Shown one piece after another: positions 12,657-24,448 of a stretch of DNA of 64,000 nt. The notes below the pieces were generated by a model. The model did not search any database and was not told where the DNA came from. It saw only the letters and a program-made list of their open reading frames with translations. The translations under genes were made by a program, and so were the position numbers. The stretch comes from Cheiracanthium punctorium (lineage: Eukaryota; Arthropoda; Arachnida; Araneae; Cheiracanthiidae): NCBI GenBank assembly GCA_038373885.1, contig JAWZYV010000760.1, positions 248,001 through 312,000 on the forward strand, written 5' to 3'. Position 1 is the first letter of the stretch; each line of letters begins with the position of its first letter.

Positions 12657-12846
12657 TTTTTTTTTCCAACGGGCGGGAACTTGCCCAAGGCATTGGCCAT
12701 TTTATTAAGGGAGCTCCCAGTGGGTAGCCAGAGATACCTCCTATGAGGGACGAATAAGTTAACATCCATGCCCTAGCCGGGATTCGAAACCGGACCCATA
12801 GCGTTATATAATGGTTCTTCAGCCACTACACTACATGGGAGGCACC
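12657..12846 (-). mobile_element. tRNA-derived SINE
   Basis: Read on the minus strand, the 5' head GGTGCCTCCCATGTAGTGTA is tRNA-like. It has an A box (tgtagtgtagtggct, 12821-12835) and a B box (ggtttcgaatccc, 12779-12791) at tRNA spacing, and CCGG pairs across the T-loop stem. The head most resembles a tRNA-Glu/Asp-type sequence, but the anticodon arm does not fold, so it is not a tRNA gene. A unique body follows, ending in a nine-A tail (12657-12665). Target duplications are not clear. A fragment with the same A-box region (ggccactacactaatca) lies near 13175. Confidence 0.75.
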
Positions 12847-13468
12847 AAAATAAACGTCGCAAGTTAATTTCGAATATATATAGAGAACTCGAACCTAATT
12901 TTAAATGCTACCATAGTAACGCCTACAAAATGTATTTTGTTACATTTTCAAGTAAGAATCTCCTGGATAATCTGCTTGGATAGGTATTTTCAAGATAAGA
13001 AAGGTATGCGAAGAACAGGTTTTGTCTATGCACCTGCCATCGAAGGCAATTTCGATACTTCTTGGTATCGATTTCTAAGTATTTGTCTTGGATACAATTT
13101 AAATCAAGAATTTTATGTCTCTCTAATTTTTGTTTTCTCTGAGATACGACTGGTAATGCGAAGGAGCTGTTTTGGCCACTACACTAATCAGGGGTTAAAT
13201 TTTGGAAAACTTTCTCTTTCATTACAGATTTATCATACTTTACAGACTTAAAATGCATACCAATTCTTTTATTAGTAGCTTCAGCAGATTTTACTCTGCT
13301 ATGTTGAATCGTTCAGTCAGGATAGACACTTGTTTGAAAACGAATATTTCATTGCATGATGGACTTACATGCCTTTTTTATCATAATTTTTCTTTTAAAT
13401 CTAAAATATAGACTATGAACATCATATTTCAGATTTTATTTGAGCAGCATAATATTTACTTTCTGAAT

Positions 13469-13950
13469 TCCTTCCTCTGATGCACGAAGACAGAAATACC
13501 ACAACTTCAAAACGAATGTATAAATAAATTAATGTATTTCGAATCGGAAGTCAAAGTCCTTTCTAGGAATTTCAAAATTTCATTTCAGAAATGTAAAATT
13601 CATTTTGTGAAATTAAAATGAGAATTGAAAAAGAAATATAAATGATTTGATATTGTACAATTTTCTCTTGAAAGAATAATAATTAGCATTAAGGGAAGGG
13701 CAACAGTGTCTTTTTCTCATAGAAGATCTGGAACACATTTTGTTTTTGCTTCGTTCATTCGTTTGAGAGAAGAGAATTTTTCAAAATATGTACTCAAGTT
13801 ATTTAATTCAATTACTCCAGAGAATTAACAGGCAAACGTTATGAAATTAAAACGATATAAATAGGACTGCGCTTGATCAAGTCTGACAGAAAACGGAGTA
13901 ACTACAGAGGAAATCGTGAGTGAGTGAAATGATATCTAAATGGCTAGAAC
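13469..13950 (+). repeat. Copy B of the dispersed promoter-like unit, with the best TATA box
   Basis: Homologous to copy A over its full length with indels. It contains a good TATA box (gatataaatagg, about 13855-13864), then about 20 bases further gatcaagtctgacagaaaac aligned with copy A's tgtcagaaacaagag, and finally GTGAGTGAG (about 13916), a strong 5' splice-site match at the position of copy A's GGTAAAT. The arrangement is what a core promoter plus short non-coding first exon would look like. No open frame of note between TATA and GT. Confidence 0.65.
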
Positions 13951-14639
13951 TAGAAAAAAAAGTTCAGATATCATGTATTTATATTAAAAGATTGTTGAAA
14001 TAACAAGGTACTTTTTCATGTAGAGAGAAAAGTTTATTTTTTCTCGAATAAGTGTAACTTACATTAACAAAACTGATTTTTTACATTGCAAAGTAACTTA
14101 CTTTATTTTCTAACTTCATAGTAAATTTTCTAATGAAATAAACAATTCATGTTTAAGTAATTCAACAAATAAATAAATAAATGAAATAAGTAAATTGTAA
14201 TTTAGATATTTGATTTGTCTATAAGAGCTGTCTTTGCTTGAGCATCTTTAAATCAGTGAATACGTTTTGATATAAAGAAAAAAAAAAGTGAAATATAGTT
14301 TTACCTTTCTAACAATCTACAAATAACAACAACAATAATAATAAATTTTTCAATGTTTGTTTTAAAGTAATGTCGCATTAATTTTAGAGACTAAACATTG
14401 CCTGGATGTGTTAACTAACTAGAAATGACATTATTACTGGAAGAAGTTTAGAAGAGTTTTGATGTCCCATCCAAAGCTAAACCCACGATAACTTTTCAAA
14501 AGGAAACAAAAATTCTGTGCCAGTACGTAAATTCACTTCATTTTACAATAACTTTAAAAATAAAGTAATTATATTTTGTTTATTTTAATCGTTCAGTTTA
14601 TGTACATTTTTTGTTCGTATACCGTTTTTCGCATAATAA

Positions 14640-14735
14640 TAATAAATACTTATTATTATCTACATTTAATACATTAATACTTATTATCTACATTAATACT
14701 TATTATATACTACATTAATACTTATTATCTATTTA
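14640..14735. repeat. AT-rich tandem repeat, ~26-bp period
   Basis: Repeats of acattaatacttattat(ctact) at least three times. Confidence 0.6.
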
Positions 14736-14954
14736 CAACAGTTTTAGGCGAAACAGCGTAAAATCTAGTCTAAATCGAGTTTTGCTTCAGTCAAGATAGT
14801 ATAAGGATAAATGTACTTATGGGGAGGGTGTGAAAATATGCTTAAACATTTCATTTTCGATAGAGTGCTGACAGTAAAATATACTTTCTGTAAAGCCATT
14901 TTAAATTTCAAATTCTGTTTCGAAACGAAATGCTTACTTTATAAACTTTCCTTT

Positions 14955-15320
14955 CTCATACACAAAAGTAGAGGTACAATAACACGAAAAAAAATCTAGA
15001 AAGAAGCAATCGAACCGTTTTGAACGTAAAAATCAAAGGAATTCAAAATTCAATCTGTAAAATGCGAAATTCATGTCGTGATACTCAAGCATTTGTTTCT
15101 CATAGCGAGTGTATGTGATTCGATTTTACAGAGTTTCTCGTCATCAAAAGGGGAAACAGTTAACTACATGATACAAAATTCATCTCTCTTTCTCATCAAA
15201 GCTCCATTTTAATTTGTACATTGTTCATTACGTTTGAGAGAGCGGAACTTTTCAAAGGTTAGAAAATATATGTAATTACCTAATACGAGAAAATCCTTTA
15301 GGTGTTAAGTTTTACTGGAA
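14955..15320 (+). repeat. Copy C of the dispersed promoter-like unit
   Basis: Aligns with copy A: tacaataacacgaaaaaa, atcgaaccgttttgaacg, caaaattcaatctgtaaaat, cattcatgtcgtgata in variant form, atcaaaaggggaaacagtta, gtttgagagagcggaact and ttttcaaagg. The TATA/exon part is not preserved; a Helitron lies 45 bp downstream. Confidence 0.6.
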
Positions 15321-15364
15321 AAATGAACAAATACATTAATAATTGTTTGGCTTTTTAATTATAA

Positions 15365-16103
15365 TCTATTATATAAAATTGAAAGTTTGTTTGTTTGTTC
15401 TTTGACACCATTCCACAGATCGGCTTGAAATTTTGTACAGATATCTAAAATGACATAGAATAGACCGTAATCAACTTTAAAATTCGAAAAATCTAATCGT
15501 TCCAAGATTTTTTTCGATTTTCCCAATAATATTCACCTAAAGAAAGCTTGTTCAATTTCCGATTGTGTAAAATAGTGATCATGTGGCATACCATCTAATG
15601 CTAGAGATGTTTATCACAAATGAAAAAGTTATCATGTAACATAACATCTATATGCTGGCGAAGTATATCATAAATGAAATGGGCGCCCGCCAAAAATAGA
15701 GAGGAATGTCGCCATTTTTTATAACTTTTGGCGGTATGAATATTAGATATACTTTTTTTGCCCGAACTCTAGCAACTTAACTAGCTCTTGCACAAAAGTA
15801 TCCTTCATTAGCAAAATGGCACCTAAAAATGTTTGAAATACCGATTAGCTAGAAATAACCCCATCATCTCAAATTAACTTTAATAAGCAAGTGACAGTAA
15901 AATGAGCAAAATGTCTATAAAATAAAACAGTTGTCCACATCATGTAGTTAAGGAATTAATGCAATAACTTAAACATAAAAAGCAATATCATGTAGAATTA
16001 AGATATTTTGGAATTTTTTCTCTGCAAACCTTCAAGCTTTTCTTTTCTTTTTGATTGCAAACATTTTCTTTTCCCACCATGCGGAGAACGGACACTCAGC
16101 TAG
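15365..16103 (+). mobile_element. Non-autonomous Helitron, 0.74 kb
   Basis: Begins TCTATTATATAAAATTGAAA after a host A and ends ctcagCTAG before a host T. The 5' ~170 bases (cggcttgaaattttgtacag, atctaaaatgacatagaata) are clearly homologous to the start of the 9723 Helitron. The subterminal hairpin near 16070-16090 is eroded (cccaccatgcggagaacggac). It contains a diverged two-copy ~50-bp tandem unit (about 15577-15681). No coding capacity. Confidence 0.8.
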
Positions 16104-18855
16104 TTATATAAATAAATAAAACTTTTTGGTAAATAGGCATAACAAGTTATGACTAATTTGAAAGTTATGTCTCCTACCAGTAGAATAAAATTTTTATAGA
16201 AATCGTAAATTCTGTCTGATGGGATCTATGGTTCGAATCCGCTTTGTTTTGACATAGGGGAGACGATAGAGGGCCAATTTTTAGATTTTTAAATATAATT
16301 CTTAAAATATTTAAAAAACAGAATATCAAACTAATGTATTATGATTTCTGATCTGTTGCCTACCATCATTAATTTTAGTTCAATTTTAAGAAATGTAGTT
16401 TTGTGTGATAAAAAACCATTTTTGTTAAGTACAGTTTGCTGAACCCCTGTACCCCATAAAGGGGTACACTTGGTCAACAAATGGGAATCTTTAAAATATT
16501 CATTTAAATACAACATAATAGAAAAGAAAGCAATCTAAACCATACAAACACACAGCATAACTCATATTTACTTGACAAATTTCAAGTGCAATAGCATAAA
16601 GCCTCACTTTCTTCAAATTTCCTGCAGATAATGAGAAAACAAAATGATTCTTTCTACCCGCCACAATCAAAGTGAGTTGTTTAACTTTCTCCACAGAGTT
16701 AATTTGTTTGATACCCACATTAACTATTATTTTCATTCAAAAACTCTTCACTGAACCACAAATATCTTCCATGACCCACTGTACCCCGCTCTCTCCTATT
16801 TTTAACTACCTACATTACCCCATAGATAGTTTTGGAATGAAACCTTTTTCATAAAAAATAATTAGGTTTTTAACTGATCATTATTAGAATGACGGCATTG
16901 CATCAATATTGCTATTTTTAAAGAACTTTTGAAATATTTTTAATGTTGTATAATTAGTTCTTTAGAAACTTCACTTCATTTTACGCAGTAGAAAGTAAAC
17001 AAAAGATAAACATTCCTTTGCGCAGAAGTCACTATTGCTTGAGAGTAGAAACTGACTGAATTTCATACGGAAATTAAAGCTTTAATTTTAAATCTTTACT
17101 TTAGATATTTATTCTACGTAACATGGTTTTCCGGACACAAAATTTGCTGGTTATATATTTAACTTTAAGTGAATATATGCAATACTGTAACTTTATATCT
17201 TAATTATAATGAAAGCTTTTAATTTAATTTGAACTATAAAAAAGTGAAATAAGACAAAAATTCTTCAAACTAATACGATGAAGATTTTTGATTAAAACAT
17301 TTCTATACACTGTTAAATATTTAAACCGTAGAAAATAGGCAATGTTAGAGCGTTTGTTTTTGTAAAATTCTTCTGTATTACCTTGAAAACAGAAACTCAG
17401 TGAATTTCATAATAGTTTAAAAACGTAATATTTCATTTATTCCTGCATGGCTGCATATTCCTTGATGATTTGGCAATCATTTGAACACGATAATCGAAAA
17501 TGTGTGCAAAATGTACTGTCTATCCATGTATTCGGTCATAAGTTTCTCTGAGAATTTATACAATCAAAATTGTAATTTTAATAAACATTAGTCACGTATT
17601 TCACTTTAAATGTACATATTTCTCGTCTAAAGAAAATTTCTGAAGATTAACTCATTTAATTAAACAACTACAACTGTCTTGCCTCCAAAATAATGCAAAT
17701 TTTCAGGGAGGTAAAAGCCTCTGTAGGTTAGAAGTGAGTAAGTTAATCGCTGAAGGATTATTCTATAATTTTTCGTTATAATGTGTAAAAGGGAAACTGA
17801 AGAATTCTAATTTAACTGAAAATTTTGCTTGATGTGTTAAATGCTTTCACTTTACAATTAAACTGAATTTTATTATTTATCACTTTTTATTTATTTATTT
17901 TTGCTCATGTCCTTTTTAATATAGCATACGTATTGTGAATAAAAATATTTTCTGCAGTGATTTTGAAGCTAAAAACGAATTCTACTATTTTAGGACTTTC
18001 ATTATCTCAAAATTTCGAGACAAGAAAAACTATCGTTACTGGAAAGCCTGTTTTGTAAAATTATATTGTTCGATAGTATAATATCATTATATTAAATTGT
18101 AAATATTAGTTTACTTGACAATAATTCAGCACTTAGATGGAACAATATGCTTCAGAATTCTCAAAGAAAAATTGATTTCATTAAAAAGTTAAATTTTATT
18201 TTTAACTTAAGTATTTTTATAAATTTGCTTTTAAAAATCTTTAAAGAGCAACATTCAAATAATATTGTTCTTTGAGACAAATCAGCAAATATTAAATTAG
18301 TTATCAGTTCTTCAAAAACTACTTTTATAAAAGTTTTTCATAAAATTCTCAAAATTAGGTATAATTTTCCGATAAAAATTTGACTGCAAACAATAACTTT
18401 TAAATACGTTCAGTAATACAATTCAGTAATATAGAAAATGATTAAAGCTGTTATCTCAAAAATATAAAATTATTCTATATATTTGTGTCGTATTAACTAA
18501 CAATTAGAGTTTTAGGATATAAAATTCAGGCTTGAATTGATAAAATGTGTAAAACTTCCCGAGAAATTCACATAAATATTTAAAAAACAAAGATTTATTA
18601 TAAACACTTAAAAAGTGCTTTACTTCAAATAGTAAAGATTTTTAAAAAAAGTTTTCTATGTTTCCAATGTAGTTTATATTATACATTTATTCATACTTAA
18701 TTTTGTTATTTAGAACAATGTAAATACATTTTATCTGTCAAACAGTGAATGTTTTGTTAATTATGTTAATTATATTAAAGTTTTAAATTAACTCTTTTAT
18801 TTGCATCTTTAGTATCACAAAATATATTCTTCTGTGATATGTACATATACATAGA
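16104..18855. other. Non-coding AT-rich stretch
   Basis: Nothing gene-like recognised. A T-loop-like ggttcgaatcc near 16211 is not part of a foldable tRNA. Confidence 0.5.
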
Positions 18856-18859
18856 TAGT

Positions 18860-19325
18860 TTTGTATTTAAGTTTAGTACATATTATATTTTTAAAGTTGG
18901 AGCACAAATATAATGCTCATAAATCTTTACTTAAATCACTTCAGTTTACTCCACGATTCATTAACATTTTATGCTAACAAATAATTCACTTATTAATTTG
19001 TAACGCACGCATCATTATTTTTGTGGCATTTAATACCTTACGTATTATGTTTGCAAGATATTAAGATTATATTTTCCGTTTCCATTATATTGAATATTTT
19101 TCCTTTAATATACATGTTTCTATACCTAAAACAAATGCAGAGAAATGTAAATTATTATTCCTAAACCACGTATATAAGATTTAAATGTGAATAAAACTTG
19201 TGCTTTTATTAAATAACGAGTAATAGATTTTACTAAAAGCCATATTATTTGTCAAGCGATGACTAATTTATAAAGTCTGTTAATTGCATAAAAGATTTAA
19301 GTTAATACTTTTATTTTCATTTTCA

Positions 19326-19370
<45 letters not shown>

Positions 19371-19389
19371 CATATATATATATATACGC

Positions 19390-19432
<43 letters not shown>

Positions 19433-19434
19433 GC

Positions 19435-19470
<36 letters not shown>

Positions 19471-19745
19471 GCGTATGAATTAAGTTTAGTATATATTATA
19501 TTTTATCGTAGGGATTATTTTTGTGGTATTCATATGCAACAAATCATGTTTTCAAGATATAAAAGTTATCTTTTCCGTTTCAATTATATATAATAGATTT
19601 TCCGAGTACTATACATGTTTCTATTCCTAAAAGAAATGCAAACAAATGTAAATCATTATTCATAGACCTATGCATACCAGATTTAAGCGTAAATAATACG
19701 TGTTCTTATTAAACTACGAATAAACCATTTTATTAAAACATTGAT
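18860..19745. repeat. Local segmental duplication flanking a TA microsatellite
   Basis: The block at about 19005-19240 recurs at about 19505-19740 in the same orientation. Shared landmarks in order: attatttttgtggcattta / attatttttgtggtattcat; ttttccgtttccattatat / ttttccgtttcaattatat; atacatgtttctatacctaa / atacatgtttctattcctaa; aatgcagagaaatgtaaatt / aatgcaaacaaatgtaaatc; aaatgtgaataaaacttgtg / aagcgtaaataatacgtgtt. A preceding aagtttagtacatattatat (18871) pairs with aagtttagtatatattatat (19483). Confidence 0.8.
19327..19478. repeat. Compound (TA)n microsatellite with a 46-bp palindrome
   Basis: Long TA runs are broken by ACGCTAAA at about 19386 and 19431 and by the inverted TTTAGCGT at about 19467. 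From 19430 to 19475 the sequence is a perfect palindrome (TACGCTAAA-(TA)n-TTTAGCGTA). Frames through it are meaningless Tyr-Ile repeats. Confidence 0.95.
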
Positions 19746-19889
19746 AATGTTTCAGTATTTTCTTACTTCAAATGCTACCTCTAAACGAAAAACCAAAACA
19801 ACAAAAGCAATTTTAAGCGTGATTGTAGCAGAATTTACAGACAGGACAGCTCGTACTTAATTAAATTTCGCCCGTCCAGAATAATATAA

Positions 19890-20130
19890 GTCTATAAAAT
19901 AATTATGTTCACACACATGCGATGCACTTCTCAATAACAGGAACGCATGAAAGGAAGCAACTGGGAAGGTAAAGAGCGGATAAAATTGAATGAAAATCAA
20001 AGTAACGTCGGCACTTCAAAATTCAATTTTAGAAATGTAAGATCCTTGTTAAGTTATTGGAAAAGGGTTTTAAGCAAGAGTTCGAATTTGCCGAATTTCC
20101 CGTAATCAAAAGAATTGTTCATTAACGAAA
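19890..20130 (+). repeat. Copy D of the dispersed promoter-like unit (5' part)
   Basis: Shares cttcaaaattcaatttta, gaaatgtaagatccttgt, gtaatcaaaagaattgttca and ttaacgaaaggggaagaa with copies A and C in the same order. It diverges after about 20130, so the TATA/exon end is missing or unrecognisable. Confidence 0.55.
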
Positions 20131-20544
20131 GGGGAAGAAAACCGGTGCCCGGCTCGTCGGTGAAGCTGTTGAATTACATCCAAAGTTTTACGTTGTTACA
20201 TCCAGGAAAATAGGAAGTTCTTTGGAGATGTTAAACTGGATACATTTAATTTTATTGGATAAGGAAATCCAATATCTTTGTAGGTCCACAAATAAAATTT
20301 GCATCGGTAGCTGTGTGAAGAGATATATCAACAGCATTTTTTATTTATTTTTTATTATTATATATTATTAAAAACTTATGTTTTTAAATTCTGAAAATTT
20401 TTCATATGAACCAAAAAAAGGTAAAACCAATCCAGAGGAAATTGTATTTAAGGTCATTTAGAACTGATATTGTCTAGAACAAGAAGAAAATGTACCTTTT
20501 AAGTGAATGATTTATGAAATTAACAAAATTATTTATGAGTTTAC

Positions 20545-20600
20545 GTCTTAGTCAGGTTACGAGTCATATATTCATATATGACTCGTAACCTGACTAAGAC
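20545..20600. repeat. Perfect 26-bp inverted repeat with 4-nt loop
   Basis: Arm 20545-20570 begins gtcttagtcaggttacgagt; arm 20575-20600 is its exact complement; the loop is ttca. A further partial copy (gttacgagtcaggtc) lies at about 20636. It could extrude as a cruciform or fold as an RNA hairpin. A miRNA precursor is possible, but the exact pairing and tiny loop are atypical. Confidence 0.9.
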
Positions 20601-20707
20601 CTATGTAGTCATACATATATAGCTTAGAAGAATACGTTACGAGTCAGGTCTACATCACATATTTAAATTTAAGACATGCAGCATATAAACTGGAAAATTT
20701 AAAGGTA

Positions 20708-20715
<8 letters not shown>

Positions 20716-20744
<29 letters not shown>
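20716..20744. repeat. (TA)n microsatellite
   Basis: About 29 bases of alternating TA. Confidence 0.9.
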
Positions 20745-20750
<6 letters not shown>

Positions 20751-21033
20751 TATTATATAAAAGCCAATTAATTGCCTCGCAACACTTTAAATACATTTGA
20801 AGCAGTTTAAATACATTTATAGTAATTTCTACTGAATACGGCTTATAACACATTTTTTTGGCAAAACCTCAGGCTATGAGTCAGAAACCTATGGTTTCGG
20901 TGTTGTGGAATTCTCCCTCTGATGAGGCATTGCATTTTATGCATTAATTCTACAAAAACAATGGCTAGCTTGGGGGGCATTTTTCCAATTTATGCTAATA
21001 TATATATATATAAATTTCTGATAAGACGTGATA

Positions 21034-21259
21034 GGTGAGCTAAAATGTTACAATTTTAACCCCATATTTACGGCGGAAAATCAACATTTTTTGAGAAAAT
21101 TGAATTTTAAACTTTTAACTCAATAACCCAAAATTTTGAAAGGAAAATTTAAAATACCAAAAAAAAAATACATGCAAAGCGCTTAAATTAAAATTTTGAA
21201 CTACTTTTGTAAATTTTCCTCATCACGTTAACTTTAGTTAGAGTGTCAGCTGTGAAAAA

Positions 21260-21305
<46 letters not shown>

Positions 21306-21806
21306 GGTGCTAACTTGATTGGTTCGCCAACTATCCTAATGAATAAACGGAGGTGCATCATTTGGCGTTTTTATCTGCGAAGTAATCCCTCGTCACGAAT
21401 TACATGTCTTTGGATGGATATTAGTACATTTTTGGAAAGCTGATTAATGGGAGAAATTTTATTTGTAATTTGAACGCTTACTCCTATGTTATTTATTTTA
21501 AAAAAATGTCCTTTTGAAAGGAAACATCTGAATTAACAGCAAAAAAAATGCATGTAATGGCTCGTGAATTGAAATTTTAAAGTAGTTTTGTACTTTTTAT
21601 ATTTATGTTAGCTTATTTAGTGCTTCAACTATGAAAATAACTGAAAATGAAATCCATTTAATAAATAGATTTTTTTAAATTTGCACTTGAATGTCAAATT
21701 TTGGGTATTCGAAAAAAAGTTTAAAATTTAATTTTTTCAAAAAGGCTCGGCCATAAAAGTTTCGGCCATACACATGGGGTTGAAGTTTGCAACATTTTGG
21801 CTCCAC
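21034..21806. mobile_element. Inverted-repeat element (~770 bp) with internal direct repeats and poly(A)40
   Basis: The left 110 bases (ggtgagctaaaatgtta..., aaccccatatttacgg..., aattttaaactttt, aacccaaaattttg) match the complement of the right 110 bases (agtggagccaaaatgttgca, aaccccatgtgtatgg, aattttaaacttttt, acccaaaattt). Between them a ~130-bp block (about 21130-21263) recurs in direct orientation at about 21510-21642. A 40-base A run (21265-21304) follows the first internal copy. No coding frame. Exact ends and target duplication are uncertain. Confidence 0.6.
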
Positions 21807-24017
21807 TATAATGCTTTAAAAGCAATAAGTCGCGTTACTAGTAACCCTTTCGATCGGAAAAGTTATTTCAAATTTATGATATTATTAAATTTATGATAGA
21901 AATTGCAGTTTGGTTCTGCACTTTAAAAAATACACAGAATAGACAGAGAAGCATAGAAAAAATTATTGCACGCTTTCCGTATGCAGATGCTATGGGATTC
22001 AAACCACAAATTGAAAGCGTTATTATTAACCATAAAAATATGTTATCCATCTGTGCTTTTGTACATCTGTGGCACCAAGAAAGTATTTTCAAATTTCACT
22101 GGATATCAGAATAAAATTATTACATATGTATGATGTTATCAAAAGATGTTTGGAGGCTATATTTCAGTTGTACCGATCAAAATGCTGCATAGAGCAAATC
22201 AATCGCAAACAGAGTGCGTTGATTGGGATATGAATGTATTTTACACGCAAACTGACGATGTGTTCTTCCGATCAGTACATGTTATTCAATGGATGAGTAC
22301 TCAGGAATTTAGTAAAATAGAAAGAGCATTATCGAGATGCAACCAGATTACAATGAAAATAATTAAAGAAAGCGAATACATATTTAGTGGAGTATAGTGC
22401 GTGTCTAATTTATTAACAATTGCGACAAAGGGAATTCTAAAATATATAACAATGTATGTTCCTTAAAATTGGTTTGTGGATTATACTTTTTTCATTAGAG
22501 AATATACATTTAATTTAATACTTGAACTCTAAAATGAAGATCTCAGGAGTGCAGTGAACTAATGAATAATAGTTTGTTTTTCGTGAGCTCTGACTTACAT
22601 ATTATAAGTGTGATTAATTTTTACTGAAATTCGGATCGAAAGTATTTTAGGCAAAAGTGAGATGTAAGTAAAATAATCCTCATATGAGCATTCTACAAGT
22701 AACATTTTTCTACGGCGTCATGTACTTCGTTACGTCGATAAAAACAAGAAAAAAAAGATAAAGCGAACTTTACTAAAAATAATGTTATACCGTTTATTTT
22801 TCAAATGTTTTTACGTATGTTCGTTCCGTTTCAGATGTTTTATATTTGACACTTCTATAAACGCAAGGTAGTATTTCCAAAATTGAAAATTCGGAAAAGT
22901 TATTTCAAATTTATGATAGAATGTTAAAAAAAATAAGAAAAAGTAATTCCAGAAATGATATTTAGCTGTAAAATCATTCCCAAGTGCTCCTATCACAGAA
23001 AAAGAAAACACATGTTTTTGAATTGTGTTTTGCAGACACACTTTCAGGAAAAGTATCCAATATGAACACGAAATAACAATTTTCACGTCATTTTCAGCTT
23101 TCTTATTTTAAAATTCAATTTATTTTGGAGTATAGGAAGGACGGGAAAGGAATTCTTATTTGTTTTTAAAATATAAAATTTCAGAATATTTGAGATTTCA
23201 TTTGGGCATATGAAATATTTTTGTTTCAGTTGAATGTTATTTTTATATACGCTTTCTCTACATTTTAAAGTTCTTTGCAACTTTTTTTTTTCGCTTTGCA
23301 TGTATAATACTTAAATAACGATGTAACCACTGCGTTAGATTTCATTAAGAGTTATATGAAAAATTATTTAATTTTAGTAATCGTTATATTAAGTTTTTGT
23401 GCATAATACAGTGCAAGCATACAGTGAAAGTTATTTCGTATAATGACTTATATCTTGTTTAACGCTGAGACTGGAAATTTCAATCATTTTTACAAGTCGG
23501 GAGATTTTTTTAAAAATTATATGCTCAAGTTAAATATTGCTGCTATCAATATGTCCGATATATTATTTTATTTATTTTATTTACTTAAAACACATATTTT
23601 TTTAGGTTTATATCAGCATCGGTTATCAGTACACAATTATTGCTGTTTAAAGCATAGTTCGTATAAATATGTCTAAGACGCTAAAAAAGCTAGCGCATTC
23701 CCCACCAATCCCTCTAAAATTTTGAATAAATAAAGTTAAAATCTAAATTTGTCGAAAGATTTAAAATTACATATTTTTATAACGAACATTACAGCATACA
23801 ACAAAAAGTATTAATTACAAAGCTACAATTACTCTCGGTGTGTTTGAGTGAAATGATTTCTCATTTGTAAAACTAAAGCTAAAATCTCTGAAATAAAAAG
23901 CGTTCTATTTTCTATCTTGGATGTGATACATGAGGAAATTTAGCAAGATTAAAAAAATAATAATACTTAGATTATTTGTACCTTTTCAAACTAGTGTATA
24001 AAAAAATGATATTTATA
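21807..24017. other. Non-coding stretch; two short open frames without domains
   Basis: Frames at 21893-22114 and 22146-22397 (plus) are open but show no domain, no signal peptide and no splice context; I treat them as chance. A 28-bp sequence starting tcggaaaagttatttcaaat is exactly repeated at 21854-21881 and 22891-22918. Confidence 0.4.
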
Positions 24018-24448
24018 CAGGGTGTCCTAAACTAATGTTACAAAATGTAATGAGGAGATAGGGCGCACAATAAGGGAAAACTGGAATGACATAGTAGTGT
24101 GGGGTCGGAAACGTTGTTTTTTTCACTTTGGAACAAGTGCTGAAACAATAGTGAACTTTCCGACCATTGTCCCCTAAAAACTAATTTATCTTTTCCGAAA
24201 AACAGATAAATAAATTAATATTTTAAAAATCCTAGTTCATTTCATGGATGGGATTTTTGGAGACAAAGCGATTGTTTATGAAACTTTTTTAGGAAGTTAA
24301 ACGAACACATAAACTCTTTTCCCAAAGTGATTAATAGCAGGTAAGTGAAAACGCCGCGTATGACCATACATTGATATGCGATTCTGATTTCTTGTCATGT
24401 GCCCTATCTCTCAACTATATTTTGTACCATTAGTTAAGGGACACCCTG
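24018..24448. mobile_element. 431-bp MITE with TA target duplication
   Basis: Begins CAGGGTGTCCTAAACTAATG and ends with the near complement (cattagttaagggacaccctg). TA flanks at 24016-24017 and 24449-24450. The inverted repeats continue imperfectly for ~60 bp (gagatagggcgcaca against gtgccctatctc). No coding capacity. The ends are of Tc1/mariner type. Confidence 0.9.

Noticed and set aside
12777..12846. Minus-strand tRNA gene
   Set aside because: A and B boxes are present, but the anticodon arm does not pair and the sequence continues into a SINE body with an A tail.
16205..16225. ggttcgaatcc resembles a tRNA T-loop
   Set aside because: No A box at the right distance and no acceptor stem can be formed; no SINE body recognised around it.
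19284..19478. Open frame of alternating Tyr and Ile
   Set aside because: Pure translation of the TA microsatellite.
21893..22397. Two consecutive short plus-strand frames
   Set aside because: Slightly better codon texture than the background but different frames, no splice sites and no domains.
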